Positions 44,701 to 55,422 of a stretch of DNA of 64,000 bases are shown here, one piece after another. The stretch is from Trichomonas vaginalis G3. Lineage: Eukaryota > Parabasalia > Trichomonadida > Trichomonadidae. Numbering within the stretch: position 1 is the first letter of the stretch; each line of letters begins with the position of its first letter. Location: assembly GCF_026262505.1 (NCBI RefSeq), contig NC_067208.1, positions 13,587,962-13,651,961 on the forward strand, in the 5' to 3' direction. Under the pieces are notes generated by a model. That model saw nothing but the letters and a program-made list of their open reading frames with translations, was not told where the DNA came from and searched no databases. A program made the translations under genes and the position numbers.

Positions 44701-45550
44701 ATTGATTTCTGATAATTGTCAAAAAAAGCAAACTATTCGAACTCATTGGATGTATAAATACATAATGAAACGAGTCTGATTAATGAAAAATTGACAAAGT
44801 TTGATAGGGGTCTGATGATAAAATTGGCCCTCGTCCCGAGATTAAGGATAATCATAAATAAACGATATAAAATATTTCACTTATTGATATAAATGATATG
44901 AAATCGATACAAGTTGCATCGAAAGCTCTTGAAGCAAAGTGTACAAGGTTGGATACATCTAATCAGTAATAATAATGCATATACCTATCTACAAATGAAT
45001 CTATTTTCCTGAATATTCAACGATTATTTAAATATCTTCATTCTATCGACATTCATACTTGGCGTCTATAATTCATCTGTATTTAGCAATCAAATTGTGG
45101 ATTTGTTTCATAAATATTTTTCAAAATTAATGAAGAAAGAGAAAATATCTAAGGAAAAAGTACAAATTAATAGTCATTTTTCTGATTTTGAATTTTTTTG
45201 GAATGAAAGATCATTTATTATGTTTCGACAATAAACAGATAGTGCTGATTTTCATCTCACTGATTTATTCAACTACACAGAAATGAATATGATCAAGATT
45301 TCAAGTCATTCATCTTTATTTCATTCGAAAACACTTGCAATATTTGAATGATCACAGTAAAATCTAAGTTTACACTAATAACAACACGTCCAATTACTAC
45401 TTTTGTACTTCAAACTATTATAATTTTTATAAAAATATACAAATTTTGAATTATGTTAAGAATTCAAAAATGTAACATTATGTAGTGATTTGTAATATAT
45501 TCGTGCGATATTAATAATAAACATTTAACATAAATAACAAACAAATAAAA
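44701..45550. other. AT-rich spacer between the MITE and the CAMK-like kinase
   Basis: 850 bases with no gene, tandem repeat or tRNA-like element seen. The right end is the 3' flank of the minus-strand kinase gene. Confidence 0.45.
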
Positions 45551-46768
45551 TCAAAAACGCAAACGCTTTGTATAAGTACCGGTTGGAGTAATATTTCGCT
45601 GAGAAATCGGACCATTCGGATGAGGAATTCTTAACTGAGGTAATCTTTGTCGACTTTTATCTTTCATAGTATGTCCGTTGGCACTAATAGGAAGTGATGT
45701 ACAAAAACATTTCTTAACTTTATGACATTCATCAGGTGGAGCGATGTTGTTTTTAACTGCAATCCAAAATGCAGCACTCTCTGGAGTAATTTCTCCTCTT
45801 TGAACATCGTTCTGTATTTTATGAACATCATAGCCTAAAGAACCTATGTAGTGGAGTATATTTTTTGCTATAATAACTTGTGGTTTTCTTCTAACATTCG
45901 TTAATTCGTCTATTGAAGTAATTGCTCCGAGGTCTATCGGACATTTTCTAACTTCATATCTATCTTGCCGAAAGTTTTCCATTCTAACCCAAGGGTGTCG
46001 AATTATTTCTTCTAATTTAATACGTAGCTTAGGATTTGGATTAACCATTTTCTTTATCAACTCTACTAGTAATGGGGACATAGTTGGTGGATATTCTATA
46101 GCATTTACTTGATCACGGATCAATTTAGAATTCTTATTTTGGAGATCTATTGGAACTTTTCCGACAACCATAGCATATAAACATATACCAAGGCTAAATA
46201 TATCGCATGAATTATCGTAATCAACTCCATCGACAACTTCAGGAGCTGTAAATCCGGGAGTTCCAACGAAAGAATTAAAGGATCTAAGGAAGTTATTTGA
46301 ATTGCAAAACCCAAAGTCAATAAGTTTTGCAGATCCGGTTTTCGATATGAGAATGTTTTGTAACTTAATATCTCTATGACAAATTAATCTCGATCTATGC
46401 AGATAATTTATGGCACTGAGAACATCATTAAAATAGCTTCTAGCCTGGGATTCTGAAAGTCCGTGCATGTCATTAACTTTAGTCAAAATCATGCCACCAT
46501 TAATATACTCGGAAATTATATATAGCCTGTTTTCGTTTAATATGTATTCAAAGGTGTATACAATGTTAGGATGGTCTACTTGAAGAAGAGCCGTGACTTC
46601 TCGCACTAAACAGATTTCATCATCTTCCGTTATTGTGTCTAAATTGATAACCTTTATGGCCACATCCTGCTGAGTGATTTTATGAATACCGTGGAAGACA
46701 TCCGCATATGCACCATGACCTATTTGCTCACAAAACTGATAATTGTTAATATCACTTACATCCCCCAT
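45551..46768 (-). CDS. CAMK-like (SNF1/MARK-type) serine/threonine kinase
   Basis: 405 residues from the first ATG at 46768; the frame is open seven codons further to a TTG that is not used. The kinase domain spans about residues 10-261: GHGAYADV glycine loop with Ala at the third glycine, VAIK lysine 39, HRDIKLQN (131-138), DFG at 151-153, VGTPGFTAPE with APE at 175-177, CDIFSLG and the HPWVRM end typical of CAMK kinases. Catalytic residues are intact. The C-terminal 140 residues are basic with an IDLGAITSIDELTN segment and two Cys in KKCFC; no further domain is recognised. Many such short kinases occur in trichomonads, so a cell-cycle or stress role would be a guess. A MITE with 9-bp target duplication begins only 48 bases 5' of the ATG, so most of its present upstream DNA is foreign. 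Confidence 0.88.
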   Translation of the reverse strand: MGDVSDINNYQFCEQIGHGAYADVFHGIHKITQQDVAIKVINLDTITEDDEICLVREVTALLQVDHPNIVYTFEYILNENRLYIISEYINGGMILTKVNDMHGLSESQARSYFNDVLSAINYLHRSRLICHRDIKLQNILISKTGSAKLIDFGFCNSNNFLRSFNSFVGTPGFTAPEVVDGVDYDNSCDIFSLGICLYAMVVGKVPIDLQNKNSKLIRDQVNAIEYPPTMSPLLVELIKKMVNPNPKLRIKLEEIIRHPWVRMENFRQDRYEVRKCPIDLGAITSIDELTNVRRKPQVIIAKNILHYIGSLGYDVHKIQNDVQRGEITPESAAFWIAVKNNIAPPDECHKVKKCFCTSLPISANGHTMKDKSRQRLPQLRIPHPNGPISQRNITPTGTYTKRLRF

Positions 46769-46874
46769 GTATTCTAGAAAAAAATTCAAAACTTTACATT
46801 GATTTTAAATTTTCTAGGGATGCGACGGTTTTACGCCATGACCGTTTAAAAATAGAATAATACGCCATTTTTGG

Positions 46875-46911
46875 GGCCGAATGGCGGGTACGAAGTAGCC
46901 GCCATTCGGCC
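46875..46911. repeat. GC-rich 13-bp palindrome in the MITE
   Basis: GGCCGAATGGCGG (46875-46887) and its exact complement (46899-46911) surround an 11-base loop. It is strikingly GC-rich for the window and built around the element's recurring CGCCAT motif. Confidence 0.8.
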
Positions 46912-46945
46912 GAATAACAAAACAATACAAAATTATCGCCGTCCT

Positions 46946-47028
46946 TTTTTTTTCTTTCTTTCTCTTTTTTTTTCTCTCTCTCTTTCTTTTCTCTTTCCTC
47001 TTTTTACTCCTCTTTCTCTTTTCATCAT
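46946..47028 (+). repeat. Pyrimidine tract
   Basis: Roughly 80 bases of almost pure T and C (T-runs, TTTC and CTCT steps) inside the MITE, with few interruptions. It may form a triplex or exclude nucleosomes; no role is shown. Confidence 0.75.
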
Positions 47029-47132
47029 TAAACGTAGAAAGATATATTAATATTATTTTAAAATTAAAAAAAAATAAAGAAAGTATAATAAGTAATTATT
47101 TAGTTATCGATATATATATGTAAAGTGATAAT

Positions 47133-47475
47133 CTGAGGATAATCTGAGGAGGAGTCTGAGGATTAGACCGAGGAGTAGTTTGAGGAGTTTGATGATAATC
47201 TGAGGAGTTTGAGGAGTAGTCTGAGGAGTTTGAGGATAATCTGAGGAGGTTGAGGATAATCTGAGGAGGTTGAGGAGTAGTCTGAGGAGTTTGAGGATAA
47301 TCTGAGGAGTTGTCTGAGGAGTAGTTTCAGGAGTTGTCTGAGGATAATTTGAGGAGTTTGAGGAGTAGTCTGAGGAGTTTGAGGAGTAGTCTGAGGAGTA
47401 GTCTGAGGAGTTTGAGGATAATCTGAGGAGGAGTCTGAGGATGATCTGAGGATAACCTGATGACTAGTCTAGGAG
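47133..47475 (+). repeat. Degenerate minisatellite of CTGAGGAG/TTTGAGGA units
   Basis: About 340 bases of short G-rich units combining CTGAGGAG, TTTGAGGA, TAATCTGAGGA and TAGTCTGAGGAG in irregular order, with a period near 9-12 bases. Much less regular than the arrays of the giant element. The frame 47525-47719 next to it is not considered a gene. Confidence 0.75.
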
Positions 47476-48112
47476 TGGTCTAATAAAAATGTAAAATATT
47501 TTCAAAGAAAAAATTCTATGAATTTTATATTTTAATTCTTAGCATTATACTGAATAAAATAAACATAAATATCAAAATTTGAAATTGAACACGCCAAAAA
47601 ATTGATAATCCACATTCAATATTTTGTAAGTGGCGTACTTTTTGAATACTCGCCATACGCCTTGGAGTTCTCAATTTTGAATTCGCCTTTATTTGGGCGA
47701 CCTCAGAAAAATACGCCATTAAGAAAATATTGTATTAGATTTTAAATTTGAACACGCTCTACCTTAAGGAATTAAATTTATTAAGATATATTTATATATA
47801 ATAAACGATTACTTAAAAAAAAAGTATTTCATCGCTTATGTAAGTTTCAAAAAAATCACGAAAATAAAAAAATTAAGATTAAAATTTTATTTTTAATTTT
47901 TGAATTTCTCAAATGGCGAAATTTTTGGGCGAACAAAAAAATGTACGCCCGGTCAAATGGCGTGTTTAACGCATCCCTAATTTTCTATCAGCAAATTAAT
48001 TAAGTTATATGTTTTGCCACATCTTCAAACAATAAATTGCCGGTTCATAGAAATAACGTTTCAATTATACTGATAAAATTCTATGAGTCTCCATAAAACC
48101 TAAAAAATATTA

Positions 48113-49096
48113 ATGACTGAAAAGAAAGGCACTCTAGCAACTGCAAATACAGCAATTGATTTAATTACTAGACCTCCTCGTGGCGAATACAGCCTCAAGA
48201 ATCTTGGTGATATAGAAATAGATCCATTGCTTCCAAAAATTCCAAGAATTCCAGTGACCTTCCGAAATTCTCAAAATCTTGCTTTAATGGGGTCATTGTA
48301 CGCTCCATATGGTTTCCCTGATGTCAGACCACCAGCTTGCGTTATCTATCTTCATGGCAATGCAGGTACACAAGTTGAAGGTCGCTTCATGGTTAAGTAC
48401 TTAGCACCAAAAACGATAGCTACTTTTTGCTTTGATTTCGCAGGAAGCGGAAATTCTGATGGCGAAACTGTTACGTTGGGTCTAAATGAAAAACAAGATG
48501 TTGAAGATGTTGTTAGGTTCCTTGAAAAATCATTCGGCCTAAAGAAATTCATATTATGGGGAAGATCTATGGGCGCAGCAACCACTTTTCTTGCGGCTCC
48601 TATGATCCCAAACTGTATCGGAATTATTTCTGACAGTCCATATGCTTCAATAAAGTGGATGTTTGATGATATGGCCAAAAAAGTTAAAATACCAGGCATC
48701 GTAAAAGGACCAGCCCTTTGGTATGTTAAGCATTGCGTCAATGGAAAAATCAATGCAGATATTACTGAAGTATCTCCAATCGATGAAGCAAAGAAGCTTT
48801 CTATTCCACTAATTATCGGTCATGCAGCAGAAGATTCTTTCATTCCATATTACCATGCACAAAAATTGTACGATATTTACAAAGGAAAAGACAAATTATT
48901 AATGCCACTTCCTGGAGATCACAATTCCAAGCGTCCCGTTGAGTGGCTCAACACATGTTTTAACTTTATTTGCAGACTTGCAGGCATTGAATTTGCAGAA
49001 ATCTCTGTTTGCGAATTTGGTTCAAATCCAGGATATCAATCCGGAACAGATGAGCACTTCAGGTCTTACGAAGAAATGGCCAGGAACCAAAAGTAG
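48113..49096 (+). CDS. Alpha/beta-fold serine hydrolase (ABHD17/BEM46-like)
   Basis: 327 residues from an ATG at 48113. The fold's landmarks are in order: VIYLHGNAGTQ (oxyanion-hole loop, about 77-87), FDFAGSGNSDG, the nucleophile elbow WGRSMGA with Ser152, GHAAEDSFIP with the acid Asp241, and PGDHNSKRP with His270. Length and the HGNAG motif fit the cytosolic or membrane-associated ABHD13/ABHD17/BEM46 group; members act on thioesters, peptides or lipids, so the substrate cannot be named. There is no signal peptide or membrane segment. A frame on the other strand (48352-48753) is a shadow. It is the first gene to the right of the 46817-47978 MITE. Confidence 0.85.
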   Translation: MTEKKGTLATANTAIDLITRPPRGEYSLKNLGDIEIDPLLPKIPRIPVTFRNSQNLALMGSLYAPYGFPDVRPPACVIYLHGNAGTQVEGRFMVKYLAPKTIATFCFDFAGSGNSDGETVTLGLNEKQDVEDVVRFLEKSFGLKKFILWGRSMGAATTFLAAPMIPNCIGIISDSPYASIKWMFDDMAKKVKIPGIVKGPALWYVKHCVNGKINADITEVSPIDEAKKLSIPLIIGHAAEDSFIPYYHAQKLYDIYKGKDKLLMPLPGDHNSKRPVEWLNTCFNFICRLAGIEFAEISVCEFGSNPGYQSGTDEHFRSYEEMARNQK

Positions 49097-49563
49097 TTCA
49101 TTTTTTTCATTTCATGTCTTTCTTATTAGTGTAATCGTATACGTTACCAATCAGCTAGTTTGTTTGTTAAAAATTCATTTCGTTTACCATTGAATTAATT
49201 TATCGTAATTTTTATTATTGAGCCGATATTGTTTATATTCATCATATATACTATAACAACCTATGTTAGCAGTATACGTCAGCGTTATGCTAAATAATTT
49301 TACTTTTTTCCTCTTTGCATCAAATTTGATAAGACGAAAAATTATCCAAAATATAGAAATCGTAATGAGATATGTGTTTCTTAAAAAGTTCATACTATGA
49401 TTTTATTATAACTCACCATTTTTGAAATTTTCCAAATTTTTTTGTTTTCAATTTGCAATATTTTCCATATAAAACGGCGTAAAATATAATAAAACAACAT
49501 TTGAATCTACAAACGGTGATTTTTCAATTGAAAAGAATCAAAATTTATAAAAAAAATTTTTTC
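49097..49563. other. Spacer 5' of the PA200-like gene
   Basis: AT-rich promoter-side sequence between two plus-strand genes. The reading frame of the next gene is open back to a TTG at 49501, but ATG at 49564 is the first plausible start. No repeat is seen. Confidence 0.45.
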
Positions 49564-52500
49564 ATGAGAAACCAAGTTCGTCGCTTCCTTCCAGATTCGA
49601 TTAAGTTTACACCGGAAGAAGCCGACAAGTTTTGGTTTGACATGGTGGATGATTTGGAGAAGAAATTAGATCCTCTTCAGCCTTTAGAATTAAGACATAC
49701 TATCAATATAACACAATCAATGCTTACTTTTCTTCACAAACCACGTGGTGATTGCAGGAAAAAGGTATTTTCTGTTCTTTTTAGGATTAGCTTTCACCAA
49801 CCTGTCTTCAATTACGTTACTCAATACGATGCTATCAATTTCTTAACTTGCATCATACCAAAACTAGCAACTGAAAAGTTCATCACAGTAAATTGGCGCG
49901 AAGTACACAAAATGATAGACAATATCATTATAAAGGACTTTTTACTCAATATTTCACCGACACAAAAATCATTCCACACGGTTTTAGACAACGTAATGGA
50001 AATATCTAAGTATTTCACAGACGAAGCCGAAGACGAAATCTTCGAATATTTCTTACCTCGCGTTTCTCCAACTGGAAGTGCCAAGCAAATCATTCTTTTC
50101 GCAGTTTTATTCCCATCAAATGCAAAGAATTACAAACGCGCCGCCAACATTTTCCTCAATTTACTACACGAATCAGATTGCGATCCTGTTCGCTATTTCC
50201 TCACATCAGCAGTAACTCATTTCGTTCTTTACCACTTCTACGATGACAACACAATGTTGTTAGACTACATTTTCCCTCAAATTCTCTTACAAACCATTTG
50301 GAATAACGAACTTATTTATTTGTCATGCCAGCCAATCAATTTCGATATTTCGATCGGCGATGACATGCAGTACGAAGCTCTGTCACAATGCATATGCTGT
50401 TTATTCCTTTCTCCTCCTTCAAGAAAAGAAACAATGACTAAATTAGATTTATTTTTCAAAGGAGCGAAGAAACTTGTACATCCGTCCAATCTTGACAATT
50501 TCGATGCTGATCCATTGATTTCCCTTGTTTTCCAGATCGCATCTATTCTTCATCAGACAGATATCCTTCTTGCCGAAGGAAAACCAGGATTTCCAACCGA
50601 AATCAGACCTTCCAGTGAAGAATACGAGACATTCTTTGAACCCTTAGTATCAACATGTGTTTACGCATTAGAACACATCAGTTCTCCACATAATTTCTAC
50701 AAATTCATGGTCAGAATTTTTGATTTATGTCCTCAATTGGTTCCAAGATTGTTTAACCTGGCAAATGAGATCATTACTACTAATGACACATTGGGCAGTA
50801 CATTGAGTGCATGGATTATTCTCACAGCATCAATGTACGCCACGCAATTCAATGACAATTTCATTGAAACACAAATGAATTTTGTCAGAATTGCAATTGA
50901 GAATTTTTATATGGAAGATTATCAGTTGTCATTCGGTATCTATTTAACAATCTTCTTCAGTACATGCCCTATTTCCAAGAAGACGAAATACCCTGATTAC
51001 ATCGATCCAATTGAATTAGGACAGGATTTCTTGAATTCTTTGATTCAATCATCAACATATGAACCAGAATACATCGAGAATTTGTATAGATTAGGTTATA
51101 CAACACATTCTCTTTTCTCTTTGATATATTCTTTCCTTTCCGGTACAGATCAAGAAATATTACATCATTTTGTCCCAATTTTAACTGACATGATTTGTAA
51201 TCCTTCTTTATTCCATGTTCCTTTGAAGTTGTTGAATATTTTGCAGTGTTTCAGTATATTCGCAGCAAAAGAAGATATCAAGGAAATTTACGATGTCGCC
51301 GTTCGCCAGAATTCCAAAAGATTGATTGACTTGCACGAGATAAGATTCATCGCAATGGCAATAGCAATTCTCGGTCGCGAATCATCAGAAAATCCTGAAC
51401 AAGTCAAATCTGTTATTTCTCAATTTGACAAATACAGGGAATCTGATGACAAAAAGATCAGAAGAATCGGATGGAACGCTGTTGCAACAACATTAGTTCC
51501 TTTCGCACATGTTATTTTGACAACGAAATACAATGGAAAACCTTTCGAAGAAACAGGAGAAAAGACAATTTCTGACATAGTTATTCCATTCAAAAACATG
51601 TATTGCGAGCCATTGCAAGAATACAAGATCTATCCAGAGTTGATTGATGAAGTATTCATTCCTTATTTCCATAAAATTTTGGAAGAATCCGATTTCAATG
51701 TTGTCGCATCAATGCTCAAACCTTTCTACAAATCTTGCATGCTTGTTCTTCAAAAATCTGATATTATAGTTAGCGATGATTACTCTACATTCCCTAAGCC
51801 ATTCTCTAACTCTGAAAAGATGAAACAAGGAAGAAAAATACCAATGAAATTCATGTCAGAAATAACTGATATGTGCTTAAAATTACATGAAAAATTCCCT
51901 GATAACCAGATCATTACTACATGTATTTCTAATCTAATGATTTCTTTGACAGGATACTTAGGAACTAACCTCTCTATTTTCAATGGTTTGAACTCGATCT
52001 TCCTTCTTGAATCAAGAAAGAAAGTAGCAAATAGAATTTTGACAGGTGAATTAGTGACACTTTTCTATCAAAAGAGATTGAATTGCGCATTGAGACCAAT
52101 TCCTCCTAGATTTGATGAGATATTCAACGCGTTTTTGGACATCGCTTTCACTAAAAACGAATCTGTCCAGATAATTGGTTTGTCCGTTGTCGATGTTTTC
52201 TTCGACAAATACATGCCAATCGCGTGGAATTTCTTCTCAAAGAAATTAGAAACTGTTAATACAATAACCGATCAATTTGTCAATTTCTATCGTTCCATTG
52301 GTAGTTTCACAACATGCCATCCATGCATGCACAAGCAAATGCTGATGACATTACAGCCACTCACTGATTTAGTTCGCGATCAAAGCGAAATGATTTTGAA
52401 GATACAAGTCATGGATGATGCTTTGAGCACAAATTGGACAAATGTTCCTGGAAGCGAAGACCAAAAGAAATGGATTGAATTCTCAAATCAATTGTCTAAA

Positions 52501-54336
52501 GTTGTTGAAGAGAATTACCGCGAAGAATCAACATTCGAATTAATTGCTCTTGCTTTAATTTTGATGACAATCAAACACACTGATGATTTGCCAAGACCTC
52601 TGTTTTCTTTCTGTATCTACATGGCACAAAACGAGTCTTATAAAAACACTGTTGTTGCTATCTCTGTGTTGACTGAAATTCTCAAGAGAAGAATGAAATA
52701 CACAGTAGAAACAATAGATACATCAAAGGTTGTTCCTCTTTCTGAACAGTGCAAATACGTCATCAAAGAAATCAAAGGAACAACTCCAGAAGACTTTTTG
52801 CCTGCAGCAGAAAATGATTTTACTTTTGACCAAGTTGAAGCATACGACAAATATTGGACAGGATATTACGCAGTACCTAAATCATACAGCTACAAGAAGA
52901 TAACTGAGTATTACCAAGACGATGAACTTCTTGAAGCATTCCCTGATATTACAGAGGTCCTAGTAAACATGATTGATGATGATTTCGATACTTCAACAGT
53001 TGATATGTTCTTTGGAACAATTGCTCATACAATGGGACCACAAATTATCGAACCATTGTCGAAATGGCTTGACGAAGCAATTGAAACAATTGAAGAGCCA
53101 ACAATTTGGTCACAATTAGTCAGTGTTGTCTCAGAAATGATTGTTGCAACGAAACATTGGAGTGCCAAAGATTCACAGAGATTTTCACGCGAAATCACAC
53201 TGAAAATCCTTGTTAAAACACTTGACAAACCATCTTTGTTTGATGAATTCATTGATATAACAGGTGAATTCCATTTCTTGCATCCTGTAAGATATTCTCC
53301 AATAATTAATTATCTCCTTTCCGCGGCATCTCCTGATCCAAATGCTCCGACATTTAGAAAGAGAGCATTGACTTGTTTATTCAATTTGATATCAGCAAGA
53401 CCGATGTCTTTCATTCCTCTTTTCCCAGTGATTTTCAACAACTTTGTTAAACCACTTTTGGAAAGTTACGAAGAAAATCAATCGGATCTTGTTGGACAAA
53501 CACTTAACATCATTTGTGATTATGTTTCTGTTTTCTTAGTTCCTGAATCATCTCCTTTCTATTCTCCAGAAAATAAGAGCAACATCAAGATGATAATTGA
53601 CTTCTTAGACGGTGTTTTCAAACAAGCAGGTGAATCTAAGAAGACAGAAAAACTTCTGGAGAATTGGTGGGATCAAGCATCAAAGATAACTCCTTCTGTT
53701 TTGTTGACAATATTCCCAATCTTTGAAAACAATGTTCAGAAGTTGCTGAGATTGATTTCGACTTCTAACTCTGATCAGAAGACAGCAATGATCAATTCCT
53801 TGCATGATATAACTGAATCTCCTGCTTTCACGACAAATAATGATAGATTTATTGAATTTTTGACTTCAATTATCTCGAATTTGTCTATTTTGTCATCAAC
53901 TGTCCAGAATAGAGTATTAAACTCAACGAGAGCTTTCTTGAGGTTCTCGACATTCTCGACAAGTCAGGAAGCTTTGATCAAAGCACGCGACGAAATCAAA
54001 AAGATTGTTGTTTCAATTCAGAATCCAACAGTTAAAGTGTCAATGCTAAATACATATGGAGTTTTGCTCAGAGAAACAAATACTGAGCCAAAGGATATCC
54101 TTGATAAATGCGCAATAGTTCTAACTGCGCTTTTACTTGATGAAAGGGAACCATTAACAGAAAAGTGCTTCGAAGAAATAGAGAACGCTTTAGTTTCTTG
54201 TTCTCAGATTGAAGAAGTAATGTATAAACAAGTTATTGAAATGTTTTGGACAACGCATGAGGAGCAGTTATCCCCATCTGTCCTTGAGCCTCTTGATAAG
54301 TATAGAACACTTGCACCTCCTTCTTATATTTCATAA
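49564..54336 (+). CDS. Proteasome activator PA200/Blm10-like HEAT-repeat protein
   Basis: 1590 residues from ATG 49564. The N-terminal fifth aligns in style with PA200/Blm10: FWFDMVDDLE near residue 20; VNWREVHKMIDNIII about 105; and KYFTDEAEDEIFEYFLPRVS about 150-170, then VLFPSN. The rest is alpha-helical HEAT-like repeats without enzyme motifs, including RRIGWNAVATTLVPF about 635-650. Blm10/PA200 caps the 20S proteasome and opens its gate, acting ATP-independently in nucleus and cytosol. Known family members are about 1800-2100 residues and end in a Hb-Tyr-X motif; this one ends PPSYIS, with Tyr third from last. It is therefore somewhat short and has an atypical tail. HEAT proteins are hard to assign by eye, so another giant HEAT scaffold is the alternative. 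The stop is TAA followed by AG, giving a TAAA overlapping the stop, as often seen in trichomonads. Confidence 0.68.
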   Translation: MRNQVRRFLPDSIKFTPEEADKFWFDMVDDLEKKLDPLQPLELRHTINITQSMLTFLHKPRGDCRKKVFSVLFRISFHQPVFNYVTQYDAINFLTCIIPKLATEKFITVNWREVHKMIDNIIIKDFLLNISPTQKSFHTVLDNVMEISKYFTDEAEDEIFEYFLPRVSPTGSAKQIILFAVLFPSNAKNYKRAANIFLNLLHESDCDPVRYFLTSAVTHFVLYHFYDDNTMLLDYIFPQILLQTIWNNELIYLSCQPINFDISIGDDMQYEALSQCICCLFLSPPSRKETMTKLDLFFKGAKKLVHPSNLDNFDADPLISLVFQIASILHQTDILLAEGKPGFPTEIRPSSEEYETFFEPLVSTCVYALEHISSPHNFYKFMVRIFDLCPQLVPRLFNLANEIITTNDTLGSTLSAWIILTASMYATQFNDNFIETQMNFVRIAIENFYMEDYQLSFGIYLTIFFSTCPISKKTKYPDYIDPIELGQDFLNSLIQSSTYEPEYIENLYRLGYTTHSLFSLIYSFLSGTDQEILHHFVPILTDMICNPSLFHVPLKLLNILQCFSIFAAKEDIKEIYDVAVRQNSKRLIDLHEIRFIAMAIAILGRESSENPEQVKSVISQFDKYRESDDKKIRRIGWNAVATTLVPFAHVILTTKYNGKPFEETGEKTISDIVIPFKNMYCEPLQEYKIYPELIDEVFIPYFHKILEESDFNVVASMLKPFYKSCMLVLQKSDIIVSDDYSTFPKPFSNSEKMKQGRKIPMKFMSEITDMCLKLHEKFPDNQIITTCISNLMISLTGYLGTNLSIFNGLNSIFLLESRKKVANRILTGELVTLFYQKRLNCALRPIPPRFDEIFNAFLDIAFTKNESVQIIGLSVVDVFFDKYMPIAWNFFSKKLETVNTITDQFVNFYRSIGSFTTCHPCMHKQMLMTLQPLTDLVRDQSEMILKIQVMDDALSTNWTNVPGSEDQKKWIEFSNQLSKVVEENYREESTFELIALALILMTIKHTDDLPRPLFSFCIYMAQNESYKNTVVAISVLTEILKRRMKYTVETIDTSKVVPLSEQCKYVIKEIKGTTPEDFLPAAENDFTFDQVEAYDKYWTGYYAVPKSYSYKKITEYYQDDELLEAFPDITEVLVNMIDDDFDTSTVDMFFGTIAHTMGPQIIEPLSKWLDEAIETIEEPTIWSQLVSVVSEMIVATKHWSAKDSQRFSREITLKILVKTLDKPSLFDEFIDITGEFHFLHPVRYSPIINYLLSAASPDPNAPTFRKRALTCLFNLISARPMSFIPLFPVIFNNFVKPLLESYEENQSDLVGQTLNIICDYVSVFLVPESSPFYSPENKSNIKMIIDFLDGVFKQAGESKKTEKLLENWWDQASKITPSVLLTIFPIFENNVQKLLRLISTSNSDQKTAMINSLHDITESPAFTTNNDRFIEFLTSIISNLSILSSTVQNRVLNSTRAFLRFSTFSTSQEALIKARDEIKKIVVSIQNPTVKVSMLNTYGVLLRETNTEPKDILDKCAIVLTALLLDEREPLTEKCFEEIENALVSCSQIEEVMYKQVIEMFWTTHEEQLSPSVLEPLDKYRTLAPPSYIS

Positions 54337-55422
54337 AGTATATATATTATCCTTATAGATTTTTTAATTTAATATCCTATCTAAATTTGAGTAAAGTCGT
54401 ATGATTTTTCATGGAAAATACACAATCTCTCTATATAATATCGAATCAAATGTGTAAATTTAAAAAAAAATACTTGTGATCTTTTATGTATTCACTAAAA
54501 TTAAGCGAAACATCCTTATTCAAACCCAAATCTTTAGATGGTTGGAGGTTCAATTTTTATTTCCCGCTTTGAGCCTTGTATTTCTGATAAAAATATTACA
54601 TACAAGTTGGAAGTCAAAAGAAATGAGCATCTTCTTATGTCTCAAAAAACAATAGAATTTGAATAAAATTTGAAAACCGACCAATCTTATTATTCATTAA
54701 AAGAGTAAGATTCACATAAGGAAACATAACATATTCTTCGTCATTCATCATCTCTAAGGTACTTTATCATCTAAAATTTGTTTTCGCAAGAAAATACACG
54801 CACAACTTAAGTACTGATTAAATTACAGCTAAAAGATACATATAAATATTTCAATTATGCCATTTATGCTGCCAAATTGCTATATAACGTCTGGTTTTAA
54901 TTCAGTTTTTGAATTCAGATATTGTTCAAAGCGTAATCCGATCTCAATTCAGTTTCTTTATATCAATGTGAACTTGGTGTTATAAAAATATACTGAAAAT
55001 AAGAATACCTTTTGTAAAGATTAAAAAATTGAAGTATAAAAAGGGGAAATATTTATACCGGAGCTTTCAAAAAGCACTTTAAATGTCCTATATCATTATT
55101 ATCAACTCTTAATATTAATATTAATATGATTGATGAAATGTGACTTTTTATCATCGTATTGCGCAAATTCAAAAATCGGGAATATTTCACCTTTTTGAAA
55201 AAAATTTACATTTCAGAAGTTTTGAACACCAACAAGAAATATACACGCCAAGATTCCTAATTGAAAAAGTTACACATTGAAAAAGTGGTTCTGACAATTT
55301 GAAACAACTTTTTGAACTCACAATAGAGTTTCAAGATTCGTCATCACACATTAATTCCATTTTTTGAACAATTAACGTCTAAATTTTCACCCCATTCAAA
55401 TTAGATTTTTCAAGAAAAAAAA
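54337..55422. other. 1.1-kb AT-rich intergenic region
   Basis: Between two plus-strand genes. It contains no open frame of note, tandem repeat or MITE-like end that I can pair. The last bases (TTTTTCAAGAAAA just before the ATG at 55423) may carry the initiator of the Mo25-like gene. Confidence 0.45.

Larger units (their letters stand above)
46817..47978. mobile_element. MITE-like element with 9-bp target-site duplication
   Basis: 1162 bp flanked by AATTTTCTA at 46808-46816 and 47979-47987. The ends GGGATGCG and CGCATCCC are inverted, followed inward on both sides by an ACGCCAT or ATGGCGT block and GACCG or CGGTC. CGCCAT in both orientations is scattered through the element (for example about 46861, 47630-47655, 47710 and 47910-47960). 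The interior holds a GC palindrome, a pyrimidine tract and a degenerate minisatellite, but no transposase. The size of the duplication suggests MULE mobilisation. Confidence 0.75.

Noticed and set aside
44811-44860. CTGATGA word suggesting another hammerhead
   Set aside because: No GAAA in the right place and no pairing stems around it.
47525-47719. 64-codon minus-strand ORF
   Set aside because: It lies inside a MITE, is AT-driven with hydrophobic low-complexity residues, and has no support as a gene.
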